Of a stretch of DNA of 9,834 nucleotides, positions 1-6,968 are shown one piece after another. The notes under the pieces are model-generated. The model saw only the letters and a list, made by a program, of their open reading frames with translations. It made no database searches and was not told the DNA's origin. Every line of letters begins with the position of its first letter. Position 1 is the first letter of the stretch. The translations under genes were made by a program, and so were the position numbers. The stretch comes from Candidatus Hydrogenedentota bacterium (lineage in GTDB: Bacteria > Hydrogenedentota > Hydrogenedentia > Hydrogenedentiales > CAITNO01): assembly GCA_903922535.1 (NCBI GenBank), contig CAIXUF010000506.1:1-9834 (forward strand), read 5' to 3'.

Positions 1-89
1 GCGAACTGGCAGAGCAGTACGCCGAAGAGATCATCCGCGCCACGCGAAAAGAACGGGACAAGAAAAAGCAGGATAGAAAGGGGGGATAA
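1..89 (+). CDS. C-terminal end of an unidentified protein (partial, 5' end outside window)
   Basis: An open frame enters from the left edge with codons starting at base 3 and stops at TAA 87-89. The visible 28 residues begin ELAEQYAEEIIRATRKERD and end in a lysine/arginine-rich tail (KKKQDRKGG). The first part has the heptad-like, alternating Glu/Arg character of an amphipathic helix and the end is a basic, disordered-looking tail. This is the only one of the three plus frames here that looks like natural protein. No family can be named from so little. Another frame is also open to base 246, but its translation has no protein-like character. Confidence 0.5.
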   Translation, partial: ELAEQYAEEIIRATRKERDKKKQDRKGG

Positions 90-159
90 CCCGGCAAAAG
101 AGAAAATCCACTATTCCGTAGTTTTAGATGCGTTCGCCCTGCACGGGGGAACGCGGGAA

Positions 160-188
160 TTGAACGAGTGTCAAGTTCGCGGGATAAT
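160..188 (+). promoter_or_regulatory. Putative sigma70-type promoter for the deacetylase gene
   Basis: TTGAAC at 160-165 (four of six matches to TTGACA) and GATAAT at 183-188 (five of six matches to TATAAT) are separated by exactly 17 bases. Transcription would start near 195, giving a leader of roughly 175 bases before the preferred start codon at 371. The assignment rests on consensus match and spacing only. The surrounding sequence is not AT-rich, so the match stands out. Confidence 0.45.
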
Positions 189-370
189 GGCCGAGAAATC
201 GGTGTGCTGTCAATTCGCTCCACCTGCCGGGAGAATAAACTCATAGAGCGGGGGACCATGAAGGAATGATGTCCCCGATGTTCTCGAAACCTGCACCTCA
301 CCTCCATCATTTGAGCGGAAATGCGATGCGGCCGCAGGGTCTTGCTGCCGACAACGAAAGGATCGTCCAG

Positions 371-1339
371 ATGTCCATGGCGCGTGTCTTATGGTTGTGC
401 CTGGTGCTTGCGGGTGCTGCTGCGGTCGGGTCGAACGCGGCGGGGCAGGATCCCACCTATGCGGAGCGGCTCGGGTGGCCGGCGGGGTCGCACGTCGTCA
501 TCTTTCATGTGGATGATGCCGGGATGTCGCACGACTCGAACACAGGCGCCATCGAGGCGATTGAAAAGGGGCTTGCAACGAGCACAAGCCTGATGATGCC
601 GTGCGCATGGGTGCCGGAATTCGCGCATTACCTGAAACATCATCCGGGCATGGATGTCGGCCTGCACACGACGCTGACGTCGGAGTGGGAAGGTTATCGC
701 TGGGGGCCGGTGGCGGGCAAGGCGGCCGTGCCGGGGCTTGTGGACGCGGAGGGTTGTCTGTGGAATGACGTGCCGCTGGTGATCGAACACGCCACGCCGG
801 ACGAGGTCGAAAAGGAGATCCGGGCGCAGGTTGAGCGCGCCGAAGGCATGGGCATCCAACTCACCCACCTCGACTCGCACATGGGCACGGTGTTCTACCC
901 GCCCTATTTTGAACGCTACATGAAGGTCGGCGCCGAGAAACACATCCCCATCCTCGTGCCGGGCGGCCACCTGCAGCACATTGCGCAGGAATACCCGGAC
1001 CTGGTGGCCGTGGCCCATGAATTGGGTCAAAGAGCCTGGGACTTGGGTCTGCCCGTACTGGATGACATTCACGGCGGCAGTTATGACGAGAAGAACTTTC
1101 CGGGCAAGAAAGACCAGATCCTGAGTTTTCTGAAGACGATGAAGCCGGGCATCACACAGTTCGTCGTGCACTGCACTCGGCCCACCGATGTCTTCGAAAA
1201 GATATCCAATTCAGGCGACAAACGTCTTGCCGAACTCAATGCCATGATGGACCCGGAGCTGCGCAAGGCTGCCGAAGACAACAAGATTACGTTCACCACA
1301 TGGCGTGAACTCAGGGAACGGCGCGACAAGGCCCTATAA
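371..1339 (+). CDS. Secreted YdjC/ChbG-family carbohydrate deacetylase
   Basis: The product (322 aa from the chosen start) matches the YdjC/ChbG/HpnK family, metal-dependent hydrolases that remove acetyl groups from amino sugars such as chitooligosaccharides. Visible motifs are HVDDAGMS (Asp48-Asp49), GLHTTLTSEW (His99) and HLDSHMG (His166, Asp168, His170); Asp49, His99 and His170 are the likely metal ligands and one Asp the base. The ORF is open from ATG 266, but ATG 371 is preferred. It follows an AAAGGA sequence by about nine bases and directly begins a Sec signal peptide (MSMARVLWLCLVLAGAAAVG) ending in an SNA-A-type cleavage region. The extra 35 residues from 266 would bury this signal. 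Most characterised relatives are cytosolic, so the export signal is notable. The true substrate is unknown. The gene appears monocistronic and converges on the 1415-2437 gene. Confidence 0.85.
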   Translation: MSMARVLWLCLVLAGAAAVGSNAAGQDPTYAERLGWPAGSHVVIFHVDDAGMSHDSNTGAIEAIEKGLATSTSLMMPCAWVPEFAHYLKHHPGMDVGLHTTLTSEWEGYRWGPVAGKAAVPGLVDAEGCLWNDVPLVIEHATPDEVEKEIRAQVERAEGMGIQLTHLDSHMGTVFYPPYFERYMKVGAEKHIPILVPGGHLQHIAQEYPDLVAVAHELGQRAWDLGLPVLDDIHGGSYDEKNFPGKKDQILSFLKTMKPGITQFVVHCTRPTDVFEKISNSGDKRLAELNAMMDPELRKAAEDNKITFTTWRELRERRDKAL

Positions 1340-1340
1340 C

Positions 1341-1394
1341 GGCGTCTTTCCCCGAAGTGATAACGAAAGAATATGGGGATTGAACCAAGACGCC
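1341..1394. terminator. Possible bidirectional hairpin between convergent genes
   Basis: GGCGTCTT at 1341-1348 pairs perfectly with AAGACGCC at 1387-1394. Just inside, TCCCC (1349-1353) can pair with GGGGA (1375-1379), leaving an asymmetric internal loop and a large apical loop. It begins two bases after the deacetylase stop and ends about 20 bases from the stop of the opposing gene, the expected place for a shared terminator. Neither strand shows a clear T-run after the stem, so intrinsic termination is doubtful. Confidence 0.3.
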
Positions 1395-1414
1395 TCTGTC
1401 CTTTGAGTGTGCGG

Positions 1415-2437
1415 TTAGTGGTTTGGAGTGACAGGGGCCGCGCCGAATTGGAACTCCTGGCCTTCGGCGAAGGGTTCCTCCAGTTCAAAGTTCTCGAAGG
1501 CCGCACCACCGGGAATCGTGCCGCCCGAGGGTCCATAGTAAGTTTGGCGGGCGTTGACGCGGCAGACGAGGTTTGGGGAGGGACGGGGGCTGCGCCAAAA
1601 CTGGATGGCCGCGATCCCTTTGTATTTCCAGTGGGACGGCACGTTGGGGCTGTACGAGGCGGCCGCCGGATCCGCCTCGCTGGGCTGCGCGAATGCAACG
1701 GCGGCGCCCCCCTCCGTAATTAAATCACCCAGGGACCAGGCGCGATGGGGAAAGAATCCGTTGTCCGGGGCGGACTCGCCCGTCCACAGCGTTGCGGCGT
1801 CCGCCTGTCCGGATTTGAGGCGCAGCAGGCGGAGCCTGGCGTAGTTGCCCATGGTTGCCGAGAGGATGCAGGAATCCATTTTCGCCGATTGGTCCGCCGC
1901 GTAAAGCTTGAAGCCCACTTCATGGGGAGTGCCGGCGCGGAAAATGACCTGGATGATGGGCTGCGCGCCGTTGTGCATGCGTTCAATGTGCACGTGGAAA
2001 CTTAACGTCTGCACGCCGCCGACGGTGTCGAGCCTGCCCTGCGCGGGCCGGGCGTGGTCATCGGGTTTAGAGTCGCGATCCAGGTCGTTGGTGGTCCAGA
2101 GGCGCAGGCCCTGGACGCCGTCGAGCACGCTGTGCTCCATTTCAGAGAATCCCCGGCGTCCTTCGACGACGGGTTCGACGGCCACGAAATTCAGGCTCTG
2201 GCAGTCCGTCTGGCCCAGATAGGGCGTGTGAATGCCGATGAGGCCACGCGGTCCACGGCAGGCTGGAACGGTAACGCCGATTCCGTTGTCGTGTCCCCAA
2301 TAGGGCATGGGGTTGTCGCCCTGGGAAGGGAGCAGCCAACCCTTTGTTTCGACGGGAGGCGTGGGCTGGGTTGCACCTGGGGCATACTGGCAGAACAAGG
2401 AGGACGTCAGGAGAATTGCTCTCATCAATGGTCGCAT
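1415..2437 (-). CDS. Exported protein of unknown function
   Basis: I do not recognise this family. The product (340 aa from the chosen start) begins MRPLMRAILLTSSLFCQYAPGATQ, a short basic region followed by a modest hydrophobic stretch and a PGA-T type cleavage site, so it is probably secreted. The mature part is rich in Gly, Pro and aromatic residues with many short beta-like stretches (for example GIGVTVPACRGPRGLIGI, GLRLWTTNDLD, TLSFHVHIERMHNGA, HEVGFKLYAADQSAK), suggesting a beta-sandwich domain. No catalytic motif stands out. The frame is open from 2506, but those extra residues are Arg/His-rich and would precede the signal, so 2437 is preferred. A ribosome site is weak (AAAGG about 13 bases upstream). 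It lies 121 bases downstream of the nitrilase-like gene on the same strand and is probably co-transcribed with it. Confidence 0.65.
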   Translation of the reverse strand: MRPLMRAILLTSSLFCQYAPGATQPTPPVETKGWLLPSQGDNPMPYWGHDNGIGVTVPACRGPRGLIGIHTPYLGQTDCQSLNFVAVEPVVEGRRGFSEMEHSVLDGVQGLRLWTTNDLDRDSKPDDHARPAQGRLDTVGGVQTLSFHVHIERMHNGAQPIIQVIFRAGTPHEVGFKLYAADQSAKMDSCILSATMGNYARLRLLRLKSGQADAATLWTGESAPDNGFFPHRAWSLGDLITEGGAAVAFAQPSEADPAAASYSPNVPSHWKYKGIAAIQFWRSPRPSPNLVCRVNARQTYYGPSGGTIPGGAAFENFELEEPFAEGQEFQFGAAPVTPNH

Positions 2438-2547
2438 TTGTCTGTGGCGCCTTTGATTGTTGAAGCGGTTCGTTGCGGGCCGCCACGGATGCCGACAACA
2501 GCCCATTTGTTGACAGAATATTTCCGACGTTCCCGGCCAGCAGACCC

Positions 2548-2572
2548 AAGCCCAAAACCTACAATTGGGCTT
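2548..2572. repeat. Small hairpin spanning the stop codon of the nitrilase-like gene
   Basis: AAGCCCAA at 2548-2555 and TTGGGCTT at 2565-2572 form a perfect 8-bp stem with a 9-base loop. The structure includes the last codons and the TAG stop (2561-2559) of the minus-strand gene. No T-run follows on either strand, so it is not a convincing intrinsic terminator. It could act as a processing or stability element between the two minus-strand genes, or be coincidental. Confidence 0.3.
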
Positions 2573-3626
2573 TATTGACCAGTTCCGCGCATTTCGGGAA
2601 ATCCCAGGGGATGTCCGGGTAGTTTTGCCACATCTTTACGTCATGGGTGAGCAGGCCGTAGAGTTCGGGGCGGCGCTGGTGCATGGTGCGCAGGTGCTTG
2701 CGTTTCCAGCGGAGTTCGGCGAGGTTGATGGAGGCGGTGACGCAGGCGTCACCCTTCTGCTTTATGCGCGGGTATAAGCGCGCCTCTTCGGGCTCGGCCT
2801 TGTGGCCGTCGGCGGGCGTGACGCAGCCGGGGCCGGTGAAGCCGGTGTTGGAGCCCTGCGTGATGTTGGCCCCGACCACGCAGCCGTAGCTTTGCGCGGC
2901 CATCATGCAGTGGGAATCCTCGATCATCCCGTCGCGGCCGTTTATCCAGAGGATAATCTCGGCGCCCATGTAGGAGGTGCAGCCCCAGGCTTCGGGGAAG
3001 TAGCCGTCGTAGCACTCCAGAATACCTATCGGCGCGAAATCGAGCGTGAACACCTTGAACTCGCTGCCGAGAATGCCGCGGGCTTCGCGGTCGTTACCCT
3101 GGTTGGGCGGCCACCAGTGTGGCGCCGGGCCGGAGGCCGGGTGGCACTTCAAATAGCGGCCCAGCAGGTTGCCGCTCCGGTCCACCACCCACGCGCTGGT
3201 GGACCATTGGTCCTTACCCTGCCGCTCAACACAGCCGGTGATTGCGTTGATCTTGTACTTTGCGGCCAGCGCGAAGAACTGCTGCGCCACGGTGTCCTTG
3301 GTTGTGATCATGTCGCCCAGCACGTATTCGGGGAAAACGACCAGGTCCGAACCCAAATCCGCGGCCTTCTCGAAGAAGGCGGGCATGCGCTCGATGGTGG
3401 GTGGCACGTCCTTGCCGGTGGTCAACTGGACCATGGTTATCTTCGCGGTGTCTCGTGGTCCCATGGACGGCTCCTTGGCGGGCGCGGACTGCGCCTGGGG
3501 TTTCTTCTTGTCGCGGCCGGGTTCGGCCGCGCCGGCGGAGGCCGCAAGGCCCATTCCCGCCGCCCCCGCGCCGATGAAGGCGCGGCGTGTCATGGCTGGC
3601 TTGTGTGTGTTCATGCTGTTCATCAT
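2559..3626 (-). CDS. Tat-exported carbon-nitrogen hydrolase (nitrilase superfamily)
   Basis: The 355-aa product carries a twin-arginine signal near its N-terminus (MTRRAFIGAGAAGMGLAAS, residues 12-30, with an AGAA-E cleavage region), followed by a Lys/Pro/Ala-rich linker to about residue 58 and a nitrilase-fold domain from about 62 to 310. The Glu-Lys-Cys triad is complete: Glu100 in VVFPEYVLGD, Lys160 in GRYLKCHP and Cys205 in ILECYDGYFPE; Glu134 (GCVERQG) is a likely accessory Glu. The family hydrolyses non-peptide C-N bonds in amides, carbamoyl compounds or nitriles, and the YDGYFPE context favours an amidase or carbamoylase rather than a true nitrilase. Substrate is not predictable. Start 3626 is the longest option; Met12 at 3593 would begin right at the Tat motif, and no strong ribosome site decides between them. 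It is divergent from the peptidase gene and upstream of the unknown exported gene. Confidence 0.85.
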   Translation of the reverse strand: MMNSMNTHKPAMTRRAFIGAGAAGMGLAASAGAAEPGRDKKKPQAQSAPAKEPSMGPRDTAKITMVQLTTGKDVPPTIERMPAFFEKAADLGSDLVVFPEYVLGDMITTKDTVAQQFFALAAKYKINAITGCVERQGKDQWSTSAWVVDRSGNLLGRYLKCHPASGPAPHWWPPNQGNDREARGILGSEFKVFTLDFAPIGILECYDGYFPEAWGCTSYMGAEIILWINGRDGMIEDSHCMMAAQSYGCVVGANITQGSNTGFTGPGCVTPADGHKAEPEEARLYPRIKQKGDACVTASINLAELRWKRKHLRTMHQRRPELYGLLTHDVKMWQNYPDIPWDFPKCAELVNKAQL

Positions 3627-3647
3627 ACCGTCCGGCGAATGCAGAAT

Positions 3648-3686
3648 GAAACGGAAGGGAGATTCGTCCCGCCCACCTTCCGTTTC
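3648..3686. promoter_or_regulatory. Perfect 11-bp inverted repeat upstream of the nitrilase-like gene
   Basis: GAAACGGAAGG at 3648-3658 is the exact reverse complement of CCTTCCGTTTC at 3676-3686, with a 17-base spacer. The nearer arm lies about 21 bases upstream of the minus-strand start codon at 3626. In the nitrilase leader RNA it would form a strong stem close to the start; as DNA it could be a binding site for a dimeric regulator serving one or both divergent genes. A competing short stem (GGGA 3657-3660 with TCCC 3667-3670) overlaps it. Function is inferred from symmetry and position only. Confidence 0.45.
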
Positions 3687-3888
3687 GGCGGCATGAAAGG
3701 CGACGGTAACGGCGGGGATGTTGTGCGGCGGGGCCGGTTCTGATAAGTTGATATTATTGTGCGAAACAGATGTTCCATACTGGGTTCGGAGCGTTCGGCA
3801 ACGAACTCTGCGCAGGGTCCGGCGTGTTCAGAAGGTGAATCGATGGACGCGCGGAGTGGTGTCCATTTTTTCACAAGGGAGAGGATAG
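3687..3888. promoter_or_regulatory. Divergent intergenic region, presumed promoters and peptidase leader
   Basis: This is the rest of the gap between the two divergent genes. It is GC-rich except for an AT-rich island at about 3741-3780, the most plausible site for promoters on both strands. TTGATA at 3748-3753 resembles a -35 box, but no -10 box lies at proper spacing, so no exact promoter is called. A small GTTCG-GCAA-CGAAC hairpin sits at 3793-3806 in the peptidase leader. A strong Shine-Dalgarno sequence, AAGGGAGAGG at 3875-3884, lies four bases before the peptidase ATG at 3889. Confidence 0.35.
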
Positions 3889-6800
3889 ATGCGTATTTCT
3901 CAAACAGGTTTCTGCTGTGTTCTTGCCTTGCTTGCCGCAGGCGCATTGTTTACAGGCATGCGGACGGCACAGGCGGAACCCAATGAGGCGGGCCAGGTGA
4001 TCTCGGGATTCAGGCTGGAATCAATCACACCGGTCGCCGAACTCAATTCCACGGCGCGGTGTTTTGTGCATGAAAAGACCTCGGCGCGGCTCCTGTACCT
4101 GTCCAACACCGACGACAACAAGGTTTTCTCCATCACGTTCAGAACGCCGCCCGAAAGCGACAACGGGTTGACCCATATTCTGGAGCACTCCGTTCTGTGC
4201 GGATCGGAAAAGTTCCCCACCAAAGAACCCTTTGTTGATCTCCTGAAGGGCTCGCTGAACACGTTCTTGAATGCAATGACCTTTCCCGACAAGACCATGT
4301 ATCCGGTTGCGAGCCGGAACGACAAAGACTTCCTGAATCTCATGAATGTGTACCTTGACGCCGTCTTTCATCCAAACCTCCTGAACAACCCGTTCATAAT
4401 GAAGCAGGAGGGGTGGCACTATGAAGTCGATGAACACACGGGCGAACTGACCTACAACGGCGTGGTTTACAGCGAAATGCGGGGGGCGCTCGCAAGCCCG
4501 GAGGAAGCCCTGGAGGCGCGCATCAAGAAGAGCCTGTTCCCGAACGGGATCTACGGTCTTGAATCGGGCGGTCTGCCCGGGGCAATTCCAACGCTGACAC
4601 AGGAGGACTTCGTGTCCTTCCACAAGAAATACTACACACCGTCGAACAGCTTCATCTTTCTGTACGGCAACGGCGACATCGCCGGGCATCTTTCCTTCAT
4701 TGACAAGGAGTATCTGGGCCGGCTCGAAAAGACGTCCGTTGACTCCCAAATCGCGCCTCACGCGCCGCTTGCGGAACCGGGCGACACAACGGAATACTAC
4801 TCGGTCAACAAAACGGACGGCACGGAGCAGAAAACCTACCTGACCCTGAACTACGTGATAGGAAGAAGCACGGACAGCGAACTTATGCTCGGCGTCGATA
4901 TCCTCAAGTACATGCTTCTTGAGTCTTCCGCGGCCCCGTTGAGAAGGGCGCTGACGGACGCCAACATCGGACAGGATGTGAGCTGCACGTGGGATGAGGA
5001 CCTTTTGCAGCCCACCCTGTCGATCATGGTAAAGAACTCCGACGCTGACAGGAAGCAGGAGTTCCTGCACATCGTGGAGGACACGCTGAAACGGCTGGTG
5101 GAGGGGAAACTGGACAGCAGACTGGTTGAGGCCGCCATCAATTCAAGAGAATTTGAGCTGAGGGAGTTTGAGGAAGAGCACCTGCCCAAAGGACTGCTGG
5201 CAAATGAAATGGTCCTGCGAAGCTGGCTGTATGATGCCGATCCGCTTATGCACCTGCGTTTTGAGCCCCTACTAAAGAGCATCAGGGAGAAAGTCCGGGA
5301 CGGGTATTTTGAAGGCCTGATAAAGCGTCATCTCCTGGAGAACCGCCATAGATCGTTCCTGGCGTTTGTTCCCAAACCCGGCCTGGAGGCCGGTGAAAGC
5401 GCGGCACTCAGGGAGAAGCTGGCGAAGCTCAAAGACTCCCTCTCCAAAGAGGCGCTTGACAGGATCAAAGAGGAGACCTTGGAACTGAAGCGCAGGCAAT
5501 CAGCGCCTGACTCACCGGAGGCAGTGGCAACCATTCCCGCCCTGGAATTGACGGACATCAGAAAGGAGCCCGAGGCGCTTCCGCAAAAGGAGGTGAAGGA
5601 CCTTGGCGCAACATGCCTGAGCCATGAGCTGTTCACAAACAAGATAGGATATCTTGATCTGTACTTCGACATGAAAGCGGTGCCCAACGAACTCATTCCC
5701 TACGCCGCCCTGCTTTCCCTGGTTCTCGGTGAAATGGACACGGAGAAACACGACTACCTGGAGCTTGCGAAGGAGAAGGACATCAGCACGGGCGGTATTG
5801 AGGCAAGGACGGAGGTCTATACAGACAAAGACTCCCTGGCCGCGATCCGTCCCAAGTTAGTTGTCAGCGGCAAGGCGTTGCTGGGCAATTTTGACAGACT
5901 GCTGGAACTGGAACGGGAGATCCTGTTCAAGACAAATCTGACGGGCAAGAAACGCCTGAAAGAGCTTATTGACGAGGCGAAGACCGGCATGGAGGACTCC
6001 ATTGCCGGCTCGGGCAGCAGGTTTGCGGCCATGAGAGCCTCCTCCTACTGTTCCGTCGGCGGCGCGTACAAGGAATTGCTGGGCGGGGTCAGCTTCTACC
6101 AGCTTCTTGAGAAGCTGTCGCGCGATTTTGACGACAACAGTGACCAGGTAGTCGAGAATCTGGGGAAGGCGAGGGATCTTATTATTGCCAGGGACAATTT
6201 GATTGTAAGTTTCACGGCGGATGAAGGGGCCTTTGAACAGGTCAAAGCCGGACTGCAACAACTTATAGGTGAAGTCCCGATCAGGCCCGCCGCGGAGACC
6301 AGATTCGATCTGAAGCCCCAAAGGGCGAATGAAGCCCTCGTAATACCCTCTGAAGTCGATTACGTGGCGCGTGCGGCCGATTTCCGGTCTCTCGGCTATG
6401 ATTACAGTGGAAGCATGCTGGTTCTGGCAAAGATGCTGTATTCGGATTACCTCTGGAACAGAGTGCGGGTCCAAAACGGGGCCTATGGCGCGCATATCAC
6501 AACGTCGAGGCCCGGGACGATTACGCTCGCAAGCTTTCGCGATCCGCAGATAAAGAAGACCCTTGATGCCTACGGCGACATCCCAAAGTACATCGGCGAA
6601 TCCAACTGGTCAGAAGCGGACATGAAGAAATTCATCATCGGGGCAATAGGCGACCTCGACCATCCTTTAACCCCTTCCCAGAAGGGGGAGCGTGCAACAA
6701 TGCACCATGTCTGCGGTTATGTTGCCGATGATCTTGAAAGGGAAAGGGGGGAAGTGTTGTCGACAACGCCCTCAGACATCAAGAAATATGCGGGACTCTA

Positions 6801-6909
6801 TGCGGCCGTTGCGGAGGCCAACAATCTGTGTGTGGTCGGCGGAGATGACAAGATCCGCGCTGAAAAAGACTTGTTTGGCAGCATTATTGACGTCTTCGAG
6901 AAGAAATAG
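3889..6909 (+). CDS. Exported PreP-like M16C zinc metallopeptidase
   Basis: This 1006-aa protein is full length for the presequence-protease (PreP/PITRM1) branch of M16 peptidases, which enclose and cut unfolded peptides in a closed chamber. The inverted zinc motif HILEH is at residues 96-100 (His96, Glu99, His100). The third ligand is Glu196 in YSEMRGA, at the spacing known for plant and human PreP. KEPFVDLLKGSLNTFLNAMTFPDKT-type sequence following the zinc motif is characteristic. A charged helical linker at about 505-545 joins the halves, and the C-terminal half retains the Arg860 and Tyr866 pair (VRVQNGAYG) needed for substrate binding. A clear Sec signal (residues 1-29, cleavage after AQA) implies a periplasmic or extracellular location. 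The strong ribosome site supports the ATG at 3889. The oppA-like gene starts 59 bases downstream with no visible terminator, suggesting one operon for peptide degradation and uptake. Base composition is visibly less GC-rich than the opp genes. Confidence 0.92.
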   Translation: MRISQTGFCCVLALLAAGALFTGMRTAQAEPNEAGQVISGFRLESITPVAELNSTARCFVHEKTSARLLYLSNTDDNKVFSITFRTPPESDNGLTHILEHSVLCGSEKFPTKEPFVDLLKGSLNTFLNAMTFPDKTMYPVASRNDKDFLNLMNVYLDAVFHPNLLNNPFIMKQEGWHYEVDEHTGELTYNGVVYSEMRGALASPEEALEARIKKSLFPNGIYGLESGGLPGAIPTLTQEDFVSFHKKYYTPSNSFIFLYGNGDIAGHLSFIDKEYLGRLEKTSVDSQIAPHAPLAEPGDTTEYYSVNKTDGTEQKTYLTLNYVIGRSTDSELMLGVDILKYMLLESSAAPLRRALTDANIGQDVSCTWDEDLLQPTLSIMVKNSDADRKQEFLHIVEDTLKRLVEGKLDSRLVEAAINSREFELREFEEEHLPKGLLANEMVLRSWLYDADPLMHLRFEPLLKSIREKVRDGYFEGLIKRHLLENRHRSFLAFVPKPGLEAGESAALREKLAKLKDSLSKEALDRIKEETLELKRRQSAPDSPEAVATIPALELTDIRKEPEALPQKEVKDLGATCLSHELFTNKIGYLDLYFDMKAVPNELIPYAALLSLVLGEMDTEKHDYLELAKEKDISTGGIEARTEVYTDKDSLAAIRPKLVVSGKALLGNFDRLLELEREILFKTNLTGKKRLKELIDEAKTGMEDSIAGSGSRFAAMRASSYCSVGGAYKELLGGVSFYQLLEKLSRDFDDNSDQVVENLGKARDLIIARDNLIVSFTADEGAFEQVKAGLQQLIGEVPIRPAAETRFDLKPQRANEALVIPSEVDYVARAADFRSLGYDYSGSMLVLAKMLYSDYLWNRVRVQNGAYGAHITTSRPGTITLASFRDPQIKKTLDAYGDIPKYIGESNWSEADMKKFIIGAIGDLDHPLTPSQKGERATMHHVCGYVADDLERERGEVLSTTPSDIKKYAGLYAAVAEANNLCVVGGDDKIRAEKDLFGSIIDVFEKK

Positions 6910-6968
6910 GCGTGCTTCTTCCCATGCGAATACTTTGTTGGAAGCGGGAGTGGCCCGAGGCCATTCCC

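Noticed and set aside
131..153. Hairpin CGTTC...GAACG as a terminator of the first partial gene
   Set aside because: The stem has a mismatch, no T-run follows, and it overlaps the region just before the predicted promoter; support was too weak to annotate.
2802..3743. 313-codon plus-strand open frame opposite the nitrilase-like gene
   Set aside because: It is antisense to a gene with an intact catalytic triad and Tat signal, and its Gly/Val/Arg-rich translation resembles no protein family.
6664..6700. CCCCTTCCC-AGAAGGGGG segment in the peptidase gene, suspected as a repeat inserted in the coding frame (PLTPSQKGER)
   Set aside because: PreP-family proteins naturally carry a similar DLD-PLTPS-KGER-type segment at this point, so the hairpin-like bases are explained by normal coding sequence.
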